A stretch of 64,000 nt of DNA, taken from contig OX638294.1 of assembly GCA_951812325.1 (NCBI GenBank), positions 4,440,859-4,504,858 of the forward strand, read 5' to 3'. The notes below the pieces were generated by a model. That model was not told the origin of the DNA, ran no database searches, and worked only from the letters and a program-made list of their open reading frames with translations. The first letter of the stretch is position 1; each line of letters begins with the position of its first letter. The position numbers and the translations under genes were made by a program. Shown one piece after another: positions 27,344-36,959 of the stretch. This DNA is from an uncultured Thermoanaerobaculia bacterium (GTDB lineage Bacteria; Acidobacteriota; Thermoanaerobaculia; Multivoradales; Multivoraceae).

Positions 27344-30300
27344 ACGTGCGCTTGAGCGCGTGGCGAAAGAACCCGAAGCGCTCGCGGCGGTACGGGGTCT
27401 GAGCGACGAACTTGCCCGGCTCAGTGGAGAGGGACTCGCCTGCCGAGGCCTGCTGACTCGCCACATGCTGGAGCGCCGCTTTCTTGGCGACGGTTCGCGC
27501 TGGCAGCGTGCATCGGGACTCTGTCGCGACATCCGCCCGGACGCGGACTGGCAGCAGGTTCTGGGGGCAATTGGGCTGCAGATCGAAACACTGCCGACCC
27601 GCGGCTATCTGGCCCGCCACGATGATGCCCCTGTCGCCGTTGTCCATCCGAAACAGAGTGTGCGGGACCTGACGAGGGTCGGCGGCGACGGCAGTCTTCC
27701 GGAGGGGCGGTTGCTGCGCGACTGCAGAACCCTGGGGGTGCGTTACGGCATCCTGGTTGCCGACGGGCGATTTCGCCTGTTTGACCGGGAGTCGCCTTCC
27801 GCCGCGAGCGAGTGGCTGGAGCTGGACGTGCGTCTGCTGGGTGAGGAGCGCCTCGGCTTCATGGCGCTCCTGGGCCCGGAGTATCTGGCCTTGGGCGGAC
27901 TCGACGCACTTCGGGTTGAGGCGGCCAGGTTAGGGCGCCGGCTTCACGATCGCCTCGACCGCACCGTTCGCCTGCAGGTGCTGCCGATGCTCGCCGCTGG
28001 CATGGGCAGTTGGGCCGAGACGGCCGGGATCGATCTTGCCGACGACGGCAGGCGAGAAGAACTCGAGCAGGCGGCGTTCACGCTGGTCTTCCGGCTGCTG
28101 TTCGTCCTCTACTGCGAGAGTGCCGGCTACCTACCTCGCCAGAACCGCGCCTACGAAGTCCGATCGTTGTCCGGACTGGTCGAGGAGGCCGCTCGGACGG
28201 CAGAACGCCTCAGTCAGCGATCCATCGCTCTCTGGCGGGACTTCGGGAATCTGGTCCAGGCCCTTCGCGTCGGCAACCCGGCTTGGGACGTTCCCGCCTG
28301 CAACGGAGCCCTGTTCGGCGCCGACGACCTGCGTGGCGCGGATCTCCTTGAAGACATGGAGTTGCCGGACCCGGTCTTCGGGAAGGTCCTGGTGCGGCTT
28401 GGCATGGATCCTGAGACCGGGCTCGGCACGGACTTCTCGACGCTTGAGATTGCCCACATCGGGCACATCTACGAATCGCTCCTGAGCCTCCGCTTGACGC
28501 TGGCGAAGCAGGCACTTCGTTATGAGGAAAAGGGGGACCGCTACGTGCCCGCCTCGCTCGGGGACGACAAGGGGCCGTCCGATGCGGGCGCCAGCACGAA
28601 GGTGCTGGCTGGGGAACTGCTGTGGCAGACACACGAGGGCGGCCGCAAGGCGGGCGGCGTCTACTACACGCCGGTGGATATCGTGCGCCACTTGGTCGAG
28701 CGCTCGGTGTGCCCGGCCTTCGAGCGCCATCTCGAGCGGGTGGGGGAACTGGCGCGGACCGACACGTCCGGTGCGGCGCGGCTGCTGTTGTCGTTTGCGG
28801 TGGTGGATCCGGCCTGTGGCAGCGCGCATTTCCTCGTACAGGTCGCCGACACCCTGGCCGAACGCACGGTGGAATTCCTGGCCGAGCACCACCTTCCCGT
28901 GATCGCCAGGGAACTGGAAGAGTTGCGTGCTGGAGCGACGCCCCGTGCCTCGCTCGAAGATGTGGCGCTACTGCGGCGTCTGCTCGTCAAGCACTGCGTC
29001 TTCGGCGTCGACGTGAGCCCGATGGGCGCCGAGGTGGCGAAGCTCTCTCTTTGGCTCGCGACGTTCGTGCCGGGGCTGTCGCTGGCGCATCTCGGGCGCA
29101 ACGTGTTGGTGGGAAACTCGCTCATCGGCGTAGCCGACGCCGAGCGCCTGCAGGCGGAGCTCCCCCTTCCGCTCTTCGCCCAGCGGATGCGCGAGGAGCT
29201 GGATGAAGCGAGAGCCCGGGTGTGCCGCGTCTTCGAGATCCAGGACCGCACACCGGATGAGGTGCGGAAGAGCCAGCAGGCCGACCGGGAGGCCGAGCAA
29301 GCGACTGCCGGCGTCAGGCGAGCGTTCGACTTGTGGACGGCGGAGCAGTTCGGGCTCAAGGGAGCGCGTAACCTCGTCGAAGTCAGCGGCGCCGACGTGG
29401 TTGCCGGCAGCGGCTGGGGGCGCTCGGAACTCGTCCCGAAGGCCGGACAGCTCGCCCTCCGCCACGGCTTCCTGCACTGGACGCTGGCATTTCCGCAGGT
29501 GTTCTGGCGCGAGCGGCCAGGCTTCGACGTGGTGGTTGGCAATCCGCCTTGGGAGGAGGTTACGGTGGAGGAACTTTCCTTCTATGCCCTGTACCGGCCC
29601 GGGCTGAACAGCATGCGGGAGGAAGACCGCGCGCGGGTGATTGCGGACATGGTGGACGAACGGCCGGAACTTCCATCGCTGCTGGAGGATCGGAGGGCCG
29701 AACTCGACGAGGCCAGGGGAGCCCTCAAGGCTGGCGACTACGGCCCGATGGCGGGCGATTCCGACCTCTACAAGTACTTCTGCGCCCGCTATCGGCATCT
29801 CGTGCGGGAGGGCGGCTTTATCGGCGTCGTGCTGCCGCGCACGGTGTTCAACACGAAGGGGTCAAGGGAGTTCCGGAAGTGGCTCTACGGCGAAGCGACA
29901 CCCCACCGTGTCGACTTTCTGCAGAACAAGGGGCGCTGGATGTTCCCGACGACTCCCAAGTACTCCGTCGCTCTGGTCGCGGCCGAACGTCGCGAGCCGG
30001 GTGAGGGGCACAGGTTTGAGATCATGGGTACGGCGACCAGTGCAGCGGAGTGGCAGAAACAGACTGCGACTCCAGGCATTGGGGTGTCACGGGCTGCGTT
30101 TGGTCCCCACTGGGAGACACCGCTGCTTCGCTCGCGACAAGAAGCGGACCTGCTGGCGAAGCTGCGCCGTGGCAGGCGCTTTCCGTTCGGCGCCGGAGGC
30201 CGCTGGCGGTGTTTCCCGGTAGGAGAGCTTCACCAAACCAGCCGCAAGCCCTTCTGGTTCGGGCAAACGGAAGGTCGCCCCGTCTGGAAGGGCGAGAGCT

Positions 30301-31004
30301 TCGATCAGTACTGGCCGACCGGTCGCGGCGAGCGCGTGGCTCAATGCCGGGCGACGCTGAAGGGCAAGCTCGTGAACCTTGAGGACGAGATCAGAAAGGA
30401 GCGGCCGGGCAGGGACTCAATCCTTGCTGGAGCTGTCAACCTTGAGGAACGCCGACAGGCTCAGCTCGCTGAACTTGGGCGGGCCCGGGTCGCCTTTCGC
30501 GATGTCAGTCGCGGGACGGATCCACGCACGGTGCTGGCTTGCCTGGTTCCGCCGGGGATCCTCCTCACGAACAAGGCGCCCTACCTCGCCTTCGTGTCCG
30601 GCGGGGAGCGAGAGCAAGCCGCGTGTCTCGGGATCATGAATAGCCTCCCCTTCGACTGGCAGGCGCGACGCTTCATTGAGATAAACGTCAACTTCTTTCT
30701 GTTGGAGCTCCTGTTTGTTCCCGATCTCCATGCCGGCGCTTATGGCGCCATCGCGAGCGCGGCGGCCAGGCTCTCCGCCGTGGACGCTCGCTTTACCGAT
30801 TTCGCCGCCGCTACCGGAGTGGCCTGCGGCGATCTGGACGAAGCGGAACGTCAGCGACTGCGGATCGAGATCGATGCCCTGGTCGCTCATGCGTGGAACC
30901 TGACTGTGCCGGACCTGGAGCTCATCTTCCAGGACTTCACGGCGGGCGCGGTTCCCCCTGCATACCGGGCGGCGCTTCTTGAGCGCTTCGAAGAGCTCGC
31001 CTGA
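27168..31004 (+). CDS. Eco57I-like DNA adenine methyltransferase of a restriction/defence system
   Basis: The open frame is 1278 codons; reliable coding starts near 27320, so the given start is only the frame limit. The SAM motif I is VVDPACGSAHFLVQ (about residue 546) and catalytic motif IV is GNPPWEEV (about 791), giving the NPPW type of N6-adenine methylases. Other landmarks are GGVYYTPVDIVRHLVERSV, the Eco57I-like VFGVDVSPMGAEVAKLSLWL, and FIGVVLPRTVFNTKGSREFR. A C-terminal recognition-like domain follows (FNINVNFF-like EINVNFFLLELLFVP). The next gene is a broken PLD/helicase, so this was a two-gene modification plus helicase-nuclease system. The catalytic core is intact; activity is doubtful because of the 5' frameshift. 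Confidence 0.8.
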   Translation: MPGRRMRGGCGRDGGSAFGTRRSLTCWSLTSRTARRIRFACLGRAARTAVQVVDARLLERALERVAKEPEALAAVRGLSDELARLSGEGLACRGLLTRHMLERRFLGDGSRWQRASGLCRDIRPDADWQQVLGAIGLQIETLPTRGYLARHDDAPVAVVHPKQSVRDLTRVGGDGSLPEGRLLRDCRTLGVRYGILVADGRFRLFDRESPSAASEWLELDVRLLGEERLGFMALLGPEYLALGGLDALRVEAARLGRRLHDRLDRTVRLQVLPMLAAGMGSWAETAGIDLADDGRREELEQAAFTLVFRLLFVLYCESAGYLPRQNRAYEVRSLSGLVEEAARTAERLSQRSIALWRDFGNLVQALRVGNPAWDVPACNGALFGADDLRGADLLEDMELPDPVFGKVLVRLGMDPETGLGTDFSTLEIAHIGHIYESLLSLRLTLAKQALRYEEKGDRYVPASLGDDKGPSDAGASTKVLAGELLWQTHEGGRKAGGVYYTPVDIVRHLVERSVCPAFERHLERVGELARTDTSGAARLLLSFAVVDPACGSAHFLVQVADTLAERTVEFLAEHHLPVIARELEELRAGATPRASLEDVALLRRLLVKHCVFGVDVSPMGAEVAKLSLWLATFVPGLSLAHLGRNVLVGNSLIGVADAERLQAELPLPLFAQRMREELDEARARVCRVFEIQDRTPDEVRKSQQADREAEQATAGVRRAFDLWTAEQFGLKGARNLVEVSGADVVAGSGWGRSELVPKAGQLALRHGFLHWTLAFPQVFWRERPGFDVVVGNPPWEEVTVEELSFYALYRPGLNSMREEDRARVIADMVDERPELPSLLEDRRAELDEARGALKAGDYGPMAGDSDLYKYFCARYRHLVREGGFIGVVLPRTVFNTKGSREFRKWLYGEATPHRVDFLQNKGRWMFPTTPKYSVALVAAERREPGEGHRFEIMGTATSAAEWQKQTATPGIGVSRAAFGPHWETPLLRSRQEADLLAKLRRGRRFPFGAGGRWRCFPVGELHQTSRKPFWFGQTEGRPVWKGESFDQYWPTGRGERVAQCRATLKGKLVNLEDEIRKERPGRDSILAGAVNLEERRQAQLAELGRARVAFRDVSRGTDPRTVLACLVPPGILLTNKAPYLAFVSGGEREQAACLGIMNSLPFDWQARRFIEINVNFFLLELLFVPDLHAGAYGAIASAAARLSAVDARFTDFAAATGVACGDLDEAERQRLRIEIDALVAHAWNLTVPDLELIFQDFTAGAVPPAYRAALLERFEELA

Positions 31005-31343
31005 GCGCCGATGCCCGGACGTCCATCTCTCCTCGACAACCGGCGTCGGGAAACGGAGCACGGTGAGGGCCTCGCCTTCCTCTCCGAGGATCTGTCCGAG
31101 AGCCACGGTCTCTCCGTGGCCACCGGCTACGTCAACCTTGGCGGTCTTCGCCATCTCGCGTGCAGGGTCAGTGCCAACCGGTGCACCAGGTTGCTGTTGG
31201 GCGCCGCCCCGGGCGCCGGGCTGGGCAGGGAACTGCCGGCCACCCTGTTCCAGCGCACGCTGGAGATGCTCCGGTGCGAACGGGATCTGGCCCGCTTCCC
31301 GCCCAGCCGGGAGCTTGCCGAGTTACTGGAGATCCGGGACTGG

Positions 31344-33320
31344 CTAGACCGAAGTTCTCGGCGCGGAATCGAGGAATCCCCTGTAGTGGTGGGGTTTTTC
31401 GTCGATTTGGGGTTGCAGCCTACTGGGTACGTGTCCTCAGGGTTTCACGCCCAGGAGTTCGAGGGCCTGGTTCTGGAGAGGTGTTGGTGTGGCCAGCAGA
31501 TCGGCAGTGGAGTCGCCGGCTTGCTGGATTCGGACCCGGTTGCGTGTGAGCGTGGCGAGGTCGGCGAGGAGTGTCTGGAAGCTGTGTACGGGGAATCCGT
31601 GGGTGGTTCGCCTTGAGTTGACCTTGGCCATGGCGGTGGCCGATCTGCGGGCGGGCAGGACGGGTGATCGGGTGTTGTGGTCGTGGTCTTCGTCGTCGAA
31701 GAGCAGGGGTGCGAGTGCGCGCCTCATGTGCCACTCGACGTAGTAGGCGAGCATGCACAGGAAGACATGGGCGCGTACCCGGTCGTCGAGTCGATGGTAG
31801 ATGGGCCGCACCTTGAGGTCGACGCTCTTCAGGCTCCTGAAGGCGCGTTCGACGCGGCTGAGGCTCTTGTAGGAGCGCACGGCATCGGCCGCGGTCAGTT
31901 GGTCCTCGGGGACGTTGGTGCGGATGATGTAGAAGCCGTCGAGTGCGGCTTCCTCGTCGATGCGTGCCTGATTGCGGCGATAGCTGAAGCTGTCGTCCTC
32001 GATCTCGGTTTCGAAGTGCTTTGCGACCTTGAAGCGGTCGAGGGCGCGCGTGGCGCGTGCGGCGATCTTGACCTTGCCGCGCAAGGGGTTCTTCTGGCGC
32101 CGTGTGGCCTTGACGATGGCTTCGAGCTGGACCTCGGTGGAGGAGAGCAGTTCCTGGCGCTTGCGGGCGCGTTCGTCGGCCAGCAGGGGGTTCCTGCACG
32201 CGATCAGCCGCTCTGAGGGGAAGAGCTCCGGAGCGCTGATCTCGGCGAGGCCTCTCTCGTCGAAGAGAGACAGCTGCAGGTGGCCCTGTTCGGCCAGGGA
32301 GCGGATCGCCGGCGCCCGCAAGGCGCTGATCCACGTGAGTCCGGAGGGGTCGAGGTCCTCCCTGATGCGCGCATCGGTGATCATGCCGCGGTCGCCGACC
32401 ATGACCACCCGGTCCAGCGAGAAGCGTTCCTTGAGCTTGTGCACCTGCGCGGCCACTGTCGAGGGGTCCGCGGTATTGCCCGAGAAGACTTCGACCCCCA
32501 CGGGGCAGCCGTCCTGGTTGCAGAGCAGGCCGAAGGTGATCTGCACCTTGCCCCGTTTGCGGTCTCTGGAGTACCCGTGCACGGCAAGCTCGCAGGACGA
32601 GCCCTCGAAGTAGACCGAGGTCAGGTCGCAGAGGACCAGGGCTCCTTCCTCGAGGTGGCGCTTGGCCAGGCGCCGCTCGATTCGCGGTTGCCGCTTGAGC
32701 AGCCAGTCCATCGCCTCGTAGAGCTCGCTGGCCGACGCCTCCTCGACACCGAGTTCTTCACCGAGGGTCGAAGTGATCGTTTCGGACGCGAGTCCTCGCG
32801 CGGTCGCGAGTTTGGACCGGGGATCGAGGATGCGCGCGGCGATCATCGCGGTCGCGAGGCTGCGTTGTCTCGACCGCCTCCGGTCGAGCAAGGGCTCGAT
32901 ACCGACCCGTCTGGCGGCGCCGAGCGTGGCGGCAACGTGTCCATGCGGTCTGGCGCGGACGATGTCGAAGGCGGCATCGAGAGACGGCAGTGCGACGCCG
33001 CCCCTGAGGAGGGTCCTCAGCCCCTCGACGAGATGGTCCGGCCACTTGGAGAGGTTGGCGAGTGTGCGCTTCTTGACCTTGCCGTGCTCGCGGTAGGACT
33101 CTCGAAGCAGGACGGCAGGCGGCGAGTTCCGGTTGCGTATGCTCTCGATGTACATGGCTTCGCATTGTACTCTAGATCGTCGTGACTGTCTACCTCTTCT
33201 CTCATTTTTACATGGCTACGATATGCGCCCCCGAACGACCGGCCAACAACCCGCAAACCCAAGCCTGGCAACGACTATCGACCATCACGGGGCCGCAGAA
33301 GCTCAAGAACTTCGGGCTAG
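31344..33320. mobile_element. IS4-superfamily (IS1634-like) insertion sequence with CTAG target duplication
   Basis: The element proper is 31348-33316 (about 1.97 kb), flanked by CTAG at 31344-31347 and 33317-33320. Its ends are imperfect inverted repeats: ACCGAAGTTCTCGG on the left and, as reverse complement on the right, CCCGAAGTTCTTGA. It carries a single transposase gene on the minus strand. It lies inside the PLD domain of the host gene. The host frame is the same on both sides once one CTAG copy and the element are removed, showing a simple insertion without loss. Confidence 0.85.
31437..33155 (-). CDS. Transposase, IS1634-type DDE
   Basis: 572 residues from an ATG (MYIESIRNRNSPPAVLLRES). 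The N-terminal region with GKVKKRTLANLSKWPD is characteristic of IS1634-like transposases. The DDE catalytic core shows D177 in LCDLTSVYFEG, D255 in VMVGDRGMITD, and the Y-2-R-3-E-6-K-type glutamate block SLSRVERAFRSLK. The C-terminus (RAHVFLCMLAYYVEWHMRRA) matches the family. The gene looks complete and probably encodes an active enzyme, so the insertion may be recent. Confidence 0.92.
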   Translation of the reverse strand: MYIESIRNRNSPPAVLLRESYREHGKVKKRTLANLSKWPDHLVEGLRTLLRGGVALPSLDAAFDIVRARPHGHVAATLGAARRVGIEPLLDRRRSRQRSLATAMIAARILDPRSKLATARGLASETITSTLGEELGVEEASASELYEAMDWLLKRQPRIERRLAKRHLEEGALVLCDLTSVYFEGSSCELAVHGYSRDRKRGKVQITFGLLCNQDGCPVGVEVFSGNTADPSTVAAQVHKLKERFSLDRVVMVGDRGMITDARIREDLDPSGLTWISALRAPAIRSLAEQGHLQLSLFDERGLAEISAPELFPSERLIACRNPLLADERARKRQELLSSTEVQLEAIVKATRRQKNPLRGKVKIAARATRALDRFKVAKHFETEIEDDSFSYRRNQARIDEEAALDGFYIIRTNVPEDQLTAADAVRSYKSLSRVERAFRSLKSVDLKVRPIYHRLDDRVRAHVFLCMLAYYVEWHMRRALAPLLFDDEDHDHNTRSPVLPARRSATAMAKVNSRRTTHGFPVHSFQTLLADLATLTRNRVRIQQAGDSTADLLATPTPLQNQALELLGVKP

Positions 33321-34504
33321 AGCGGGAGAACGTCGAAGTCAGGCGTTACACGAGGGCTTTCCTGCACGGCAAGGCGTATCTGTTCGGCCAGCAGACGGAC
33401 GCCCGTGCTGCCCTCGTGACCTCGGCGAACCTCACGGCGGCCGGCATGTGGCGGAACCTGGAACCAGGGCTCGTCCACTACGACCCGCCCGTCGCCCGCC
33501 GGGCGCTCGAGTGGTTCGGGGAGTTGTGGGGCGAAGCTGCGGAGTACAAGGACGACCTTCGGGACCTGCTCTTTCCGGAGGTGAAGCTCGTTTCGCCACG
33601 CGATGTCTACCTCAGGGCGCTTCTCGAGCTGCTCGGCGATGAGGACGGCAGAGAGGATGCCGCCCGACCGCAGAGCGTGAACCTGGCGGCCTTTCAGGCA
33701 GACGGTTTCCGCCGGGCGATGCGGATCGTGCAGAAACACCACGGCGTGGTCTACGCGGACGGCGTGGGTACCGGCAAGACCGAGATCGGCCTCGCCTTTG
33801 TTGCTGGACGAGCATGACGATGCGGGCTACGGAGGCGGCCTCGTCGCGGAGGCGCTTCGCGCCGAGCTGCGACGGGCCGTCGAGGAAGGGGGATCGACCG
33901 TCTGCGTGGACTGCCGTGGGGGATCGGCGCCGCTTTTCGGCGAGGCCCGGGTGTTCCGTCCAAGGGGTCTACGGGCCTCTTTCTGGCGTGCCGCGTGCGC
34001 GAAGATCCCCGTCCGTACTGGCGTTATGTGAGCAAGGAAGGGGTCCTGTCGGAGCCCGCCGCCATCCTCCGGCGCATCGACCCCGGGAAAGCCCCCAGCG
34101 CCGCCGACCCCCCGATCGACCTTGAGGCGACTTGGGAAGCCGCAGTGGAGTCGATCGTCGAGGAGTACAACCGGGAAGCTGCCAGAGAGCCTTCCGACTC
34201 GATTGGGCCGGTGCAGAAGTGGGCGCTCGGCATTCTTGCTGATCCCACAGTGGGGGAGCCGGAGGGCAGTGCCGAAGCATGGGAGGTGCTGCAGGTGGAG
34301 AGGAACCAACCCGAACGCAAGGCTCTTGGTGAGATCAGGCGGCAGCTCGACCGTGTAGAGATTTCGCCGACGGAAGCGGCGGCGGCGATTGTCGCGGTGA
34401 CACGGAGCTACGGCTTGCGACCTGTCGATGCAGCCCCTCGGAAGGAGCCGATCGAAGCCGCCGACGTTGGCGTGGTGTGCTGGATGGCGGTGCTGTAGTC
34501 CGGC

Positions 34505-36607
34505 TCAGCCTTCGGTCGCGCACGAACCGGCGTCCTCCGTCTCGCCGACCGCGTCCCAGAGCAGTTCCGCGACATCCTTGACCTTGACGTCACGGTCGCC
34601 TCGCCTGGCGTTCACGCCGTCGTCGAGCATCGTGGCGCAGAATGGACAGCCCACAGCGACGACATCCGCACCGGTGTCGACCGCTTCCTGGGCGCGCTCC
34701 TGGTTGACGCGCTGGTCCGGCGGCTCGTCGACGAAGGCCATGCCGCCGCCGCCGCCGCAGCAGAAGCTCTGGTTGCGGCTGCGCTGCATCTCGACTTGCC
34801 GGGCGCCGCCGACCTTCGCCAGCAGGTTGCGAGGAGCGTCGTACTCGCCGTTGTGGCGGCCGAGGTAGCAGGGGTCGTGGAACGTGATCGTGTTGCCGCC
34901 GCCTGCCTGCGCGCCCGGGCCGTTAGCCTGCGGCGGGCCCGAAGCCAATTGCCCCGAACCGACGAGCTGATCGAGGAACTGGGTGTGGTGGTACACCTCG
35001 TAGCTGCCGCCGAACTGCGGGTACTCGTTCCTGAACGAGTTGAAGCAGTGCGGACAGGAGGTGACGACCTTGCGCACGCCGTAGCGATCCAGGGTCTCGA
35101 CGTTGCCCTTGGCCAGCATCTCGAACAGGAACTCGTTGCCGACGCGGCGGGCCGGGTCGCCGCTGCAGGATTCCTCGCGGCCGAGGATCGCGAACTTGAC
35201 GCCGGCCTTCTTCAGCAGCTTCGCGGTGGCGCGGACGGTGTTCCGGTTGCGCTCGACGAGGGCGCCGCCGCACCCGACCCACATCAGGACCTCCGCCTCG
35301 GCCGGGTCGTCCATCTCGGCCATCACGTCGATGTCGAGCCCCTCGGTCCAGTCGACGCGGCTGAACCGGGTGCCCGCGAAGGGATGCTGGCGCGACTCGA
35401 GGGAGTTCATCATGTCCATCATGCCTTCCGGGAACTCGGCCTCTTCCATGACCAGGTAGCGGCGGGCGTCGACGATCTTGGGCATCTGCTCGATGTGGAC
35501 CGGGCAGGCCTCCATGCAGGCGGCGCAGGTGGTGCAGGAGAACAGCGCCTCGGGCGATACGGCCGTCTTCTGATCGATGATCGGCAGCAGTGCGGCGTCG
35601 CCGTTTCCACCGCCGTTGCCGTTGCCGTTCGCCAGGACGCTGTCGCCGCGCTCGTGCATCAGGGCCTGCAGGTCGAGGATGATGTCGCGCGGCGACAGGC
35701 TCTTGCCGACGGTGTTCGCCGGGCAGACATCGGTGCAGCGGCCGCACTCGGTGCAGGCGTCGAAGTCGAGGAGGTCCTTCCAGGTGAAGTCGCCCAGGTG
35801 ATTGATGCCGAAGCGCTCCGCAGTCTCGAAGTCGATCGTCTTCAGGCTGGCGCCGTAGCCGTCGAGGTTGGCGGTGAAGATGTTGAGCGGCGCGGTGAAC
35901 ACGTGCGACATCTTGCTGAAGGGCACCCAGGCGATGAAGCCGAAGGCGACCAGGAGATGGAACCACCAGATGACGACGTGACCCGTCTGCATCGCCGCGT
36001 CGCTCATCAACGGGTCCGAGGCGCGCGCGAACAGGTTGCCGACCGGCGACCAGGCGGCCCAGACATCGTCGGTCACCGCGATTCGCCAGCCTTCGACGAT
36101 GAAGCCGGTAAGGGCCATGACGAAGATGGAGACCAGGATCCAGCTCGCCTCGTCGTTGTAGATCAGCTTCGCCGGTTTCGCCACCCAGCGGCGCACCGCG
36201 GCCAGGGCGACGCCCACGAGCACGAACAGGCCGAAGATGTCGACGATCAGGGACTGGAAGATCAGGTAGAAGTGCCCCTTCATGATGTGCAGGGGCGTGT
36301 CGTGGTGGATCGCCACGACGGTGGTCGCCAGGAACAGGACGATGAAGCCGGTGTAGACGAGGCTGTGGAAGAGGCCGGCGTAGCGGCTCTTGATCGTGCG
36401 GCCCTGAAAAGCGGCGTTCCTGAGGAAGAGCTGAAGCCGCTCGCCGATGCGGTCGAACCGCGCGGCCGGCTGCCCGGCGCGCCAACGGCGAATCTTGAGC
36501 CAGAAGCCCCAGCCGAAGACGGCCAGGGTGGGGACCATCAGGACGTACACCAACCACGTGTACTGGATGTTCCAGAAGACCTCGCGTGTTGCCTGGGTTG
36601 GGTCCAT
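34505..36607 (-). CDS. Membrane Fe-S oxidoreductase, EtfD-like ETF:quinone reductase
   Basis: 700 residues from an ATG. About five or six membrane spans occupy residues 15-250 (YTWLVYVLMVPTLAVFGWGF, LVYTGFIVLFLATTVVAI, IVDIFGLFVLVGVALAAV, WILVSIFVMALTGFIVEG, VVIWWFHLLVAFGFIAWVPF), like a NarI-type heme b subunit. Two 4Fe-4S clusters follow (CTECGRCTDVCP and CTTCAACMEACP), then two CCG domains (including SFCCGGGGGMAFVDEP and DPCYLGRHNGEYDAPR). This matches the EtfD/EMO family, which passes electrons from EtfBA to menaquinone during beta-oxidation. The etfBA genes are 8 kb away, separated by the defence locus. Confidence 0.85.
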   Translation of the reverse strand: MDPTQATREVFWNIQYTWLVYVLMVPTLAVFGWGFWLKIRRWRAGQPAARFDRIGERLQLFLRNAAFQGRTIKSRYAGLFHSLVYTGFIVLFLATTVVAIHHDTPLHIMKGHFYLIFQSLIVDIFGLFVLVGVALAAVRRWVAKPAKLIYNDEASWILVSIFVMALTGFIVEGWRIAVTDDVWAAWSPVGNLFARASDPLMSDAAMQTGHVVIWWFHLLVAFGFIAWVPFSKMSHVFTAPLNIFTANLDGYGASLKTIDFETAERFGINHLGDFTWKDLLDFDACTECGRCTDVCPANTVGKSLSPRDIILDLQALMHERGDSVLANGNGNGGGNGDAALLPIIDQKTAVSPEALFSCTTCAACMEACPVHIEQMPKIVDARRYLVMEEAEFPEGMMDMMNSLESRQHPFAGTRFSRVDWTEGLDIDVMAEMDDPAEAEVLMWVGCGGALVERNRNTVRATAKLLKKAGVKFAILGREESCSGDPARRVGNEFLFEMLAKGNVETLDRYGVRKVVTSCPHCFNSFRNEYPQFGGSYEVYHHTQFLDQLVGSGQLASGPPQANGPGAQAGGGNTITFHDPCYLGRHNGEYDAPRNLLAKVGGARQVEMQRSRNQSFCCGGGGGMAFVDEPPDQRVNQERAQEAVDTGADVVAVGCPFCATMLDDGVNARRGDRDVKVKDVAELLWDAVGETEDAGSCATEG

Positions 36608-36709
36608 GGCTGAGACTGTACCGCCGAGTCGAAGTATCCGGCAATTCCGGTCAGCGGCTTGGTCGTCTTAACTTCTTGCTCACGAATAACTTACAGCACC
36701 TGCGGCGGG

Positions 36710-36727
36710 CGCACCGGATCCGGTGCG
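36710..36727. promoter_or_regulatory. 18-bp perfect palindrome
   Basis: CGCACCGGATCCGGTGCG is a perfect palindrome about 105 bases upstream of the EtfD-like start, in the AT-richer control region. It may be an operator for a dimeric regulator. No promoter box is clear enough to place it relative to transcription start. Confidence 0.35.
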
Positions 36728-36734
36728 GAGAGGA

Positions 36735-36763
36735 TGTAAACCGCTGCGAACAAGGAGTTTACA
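36735..36763. promoter_or_regulatory. TGTAAAC inverted repeat
   Basis: TGTAAAC (36735-36741) and GTTTACA (36757-36763) form 7-base perfect arms spaced by 15 bases. The A+T-rich arms stand out in this GC-rich sequence. It lies upstream of the EtfD-like gene and could be an operator or overlap its promoter. Confidence 0.35.
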
Positions 36764-36959
36764 AGGTTTGAACATGATGATTCTCCGCAGAGTTTTCCGC
36801 AGATCCTGTGGACTCCCGAGCGGCTGCCCGGCTCCGGCCCGCCGGGCGGCCCGGGGTAAGGGCACGGCAGCCCGTGGCTGAAGTTCCTGGCGCTCGGGGC
36901 TCCGGTCAGGCGCCCTCGAGCAGGTCGCGACGAGCGCCGCGCGCGGCCTGTTTCCACGG

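Larger units (their letters stand above)
31011..34498 (+). pseudogene. PLD-nuclease/helicase gene broken by an IS and a deletion
   Basis: It starts at an ATG 6 bases after the methyltransferase stop (MPGRPSLLDNRRRETEHGEG) and runs in frame to RDWL at 31346, where an IS interrupts it. Beyond the IS, at 33320, the same frame resumes with ERENVEVRRYTRAFLHGKAY and TSANLTAAGMW, a phospholipase D HxK/N motif. It continues to a helicase Walker A, DGVGTGKTEIG (about 33760-33795). The frame then ends at 33817 and short pieces in other frames follow (LLDEHDDAGYGGGLVAEALR; FLACRVREDPRPYWRYVSKE up to 34498). Most of the helicase motor (DEAD/H through motif VI) is missing. The locus cannot encode a working helicase-nuclease. 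Confidence 0.8.

Noticed and set aside
33182..33319. Independent start for the PLD fragment at 33182
   Set aside because: This part lies inside the IS right end; the host gene resumes only at 33320.
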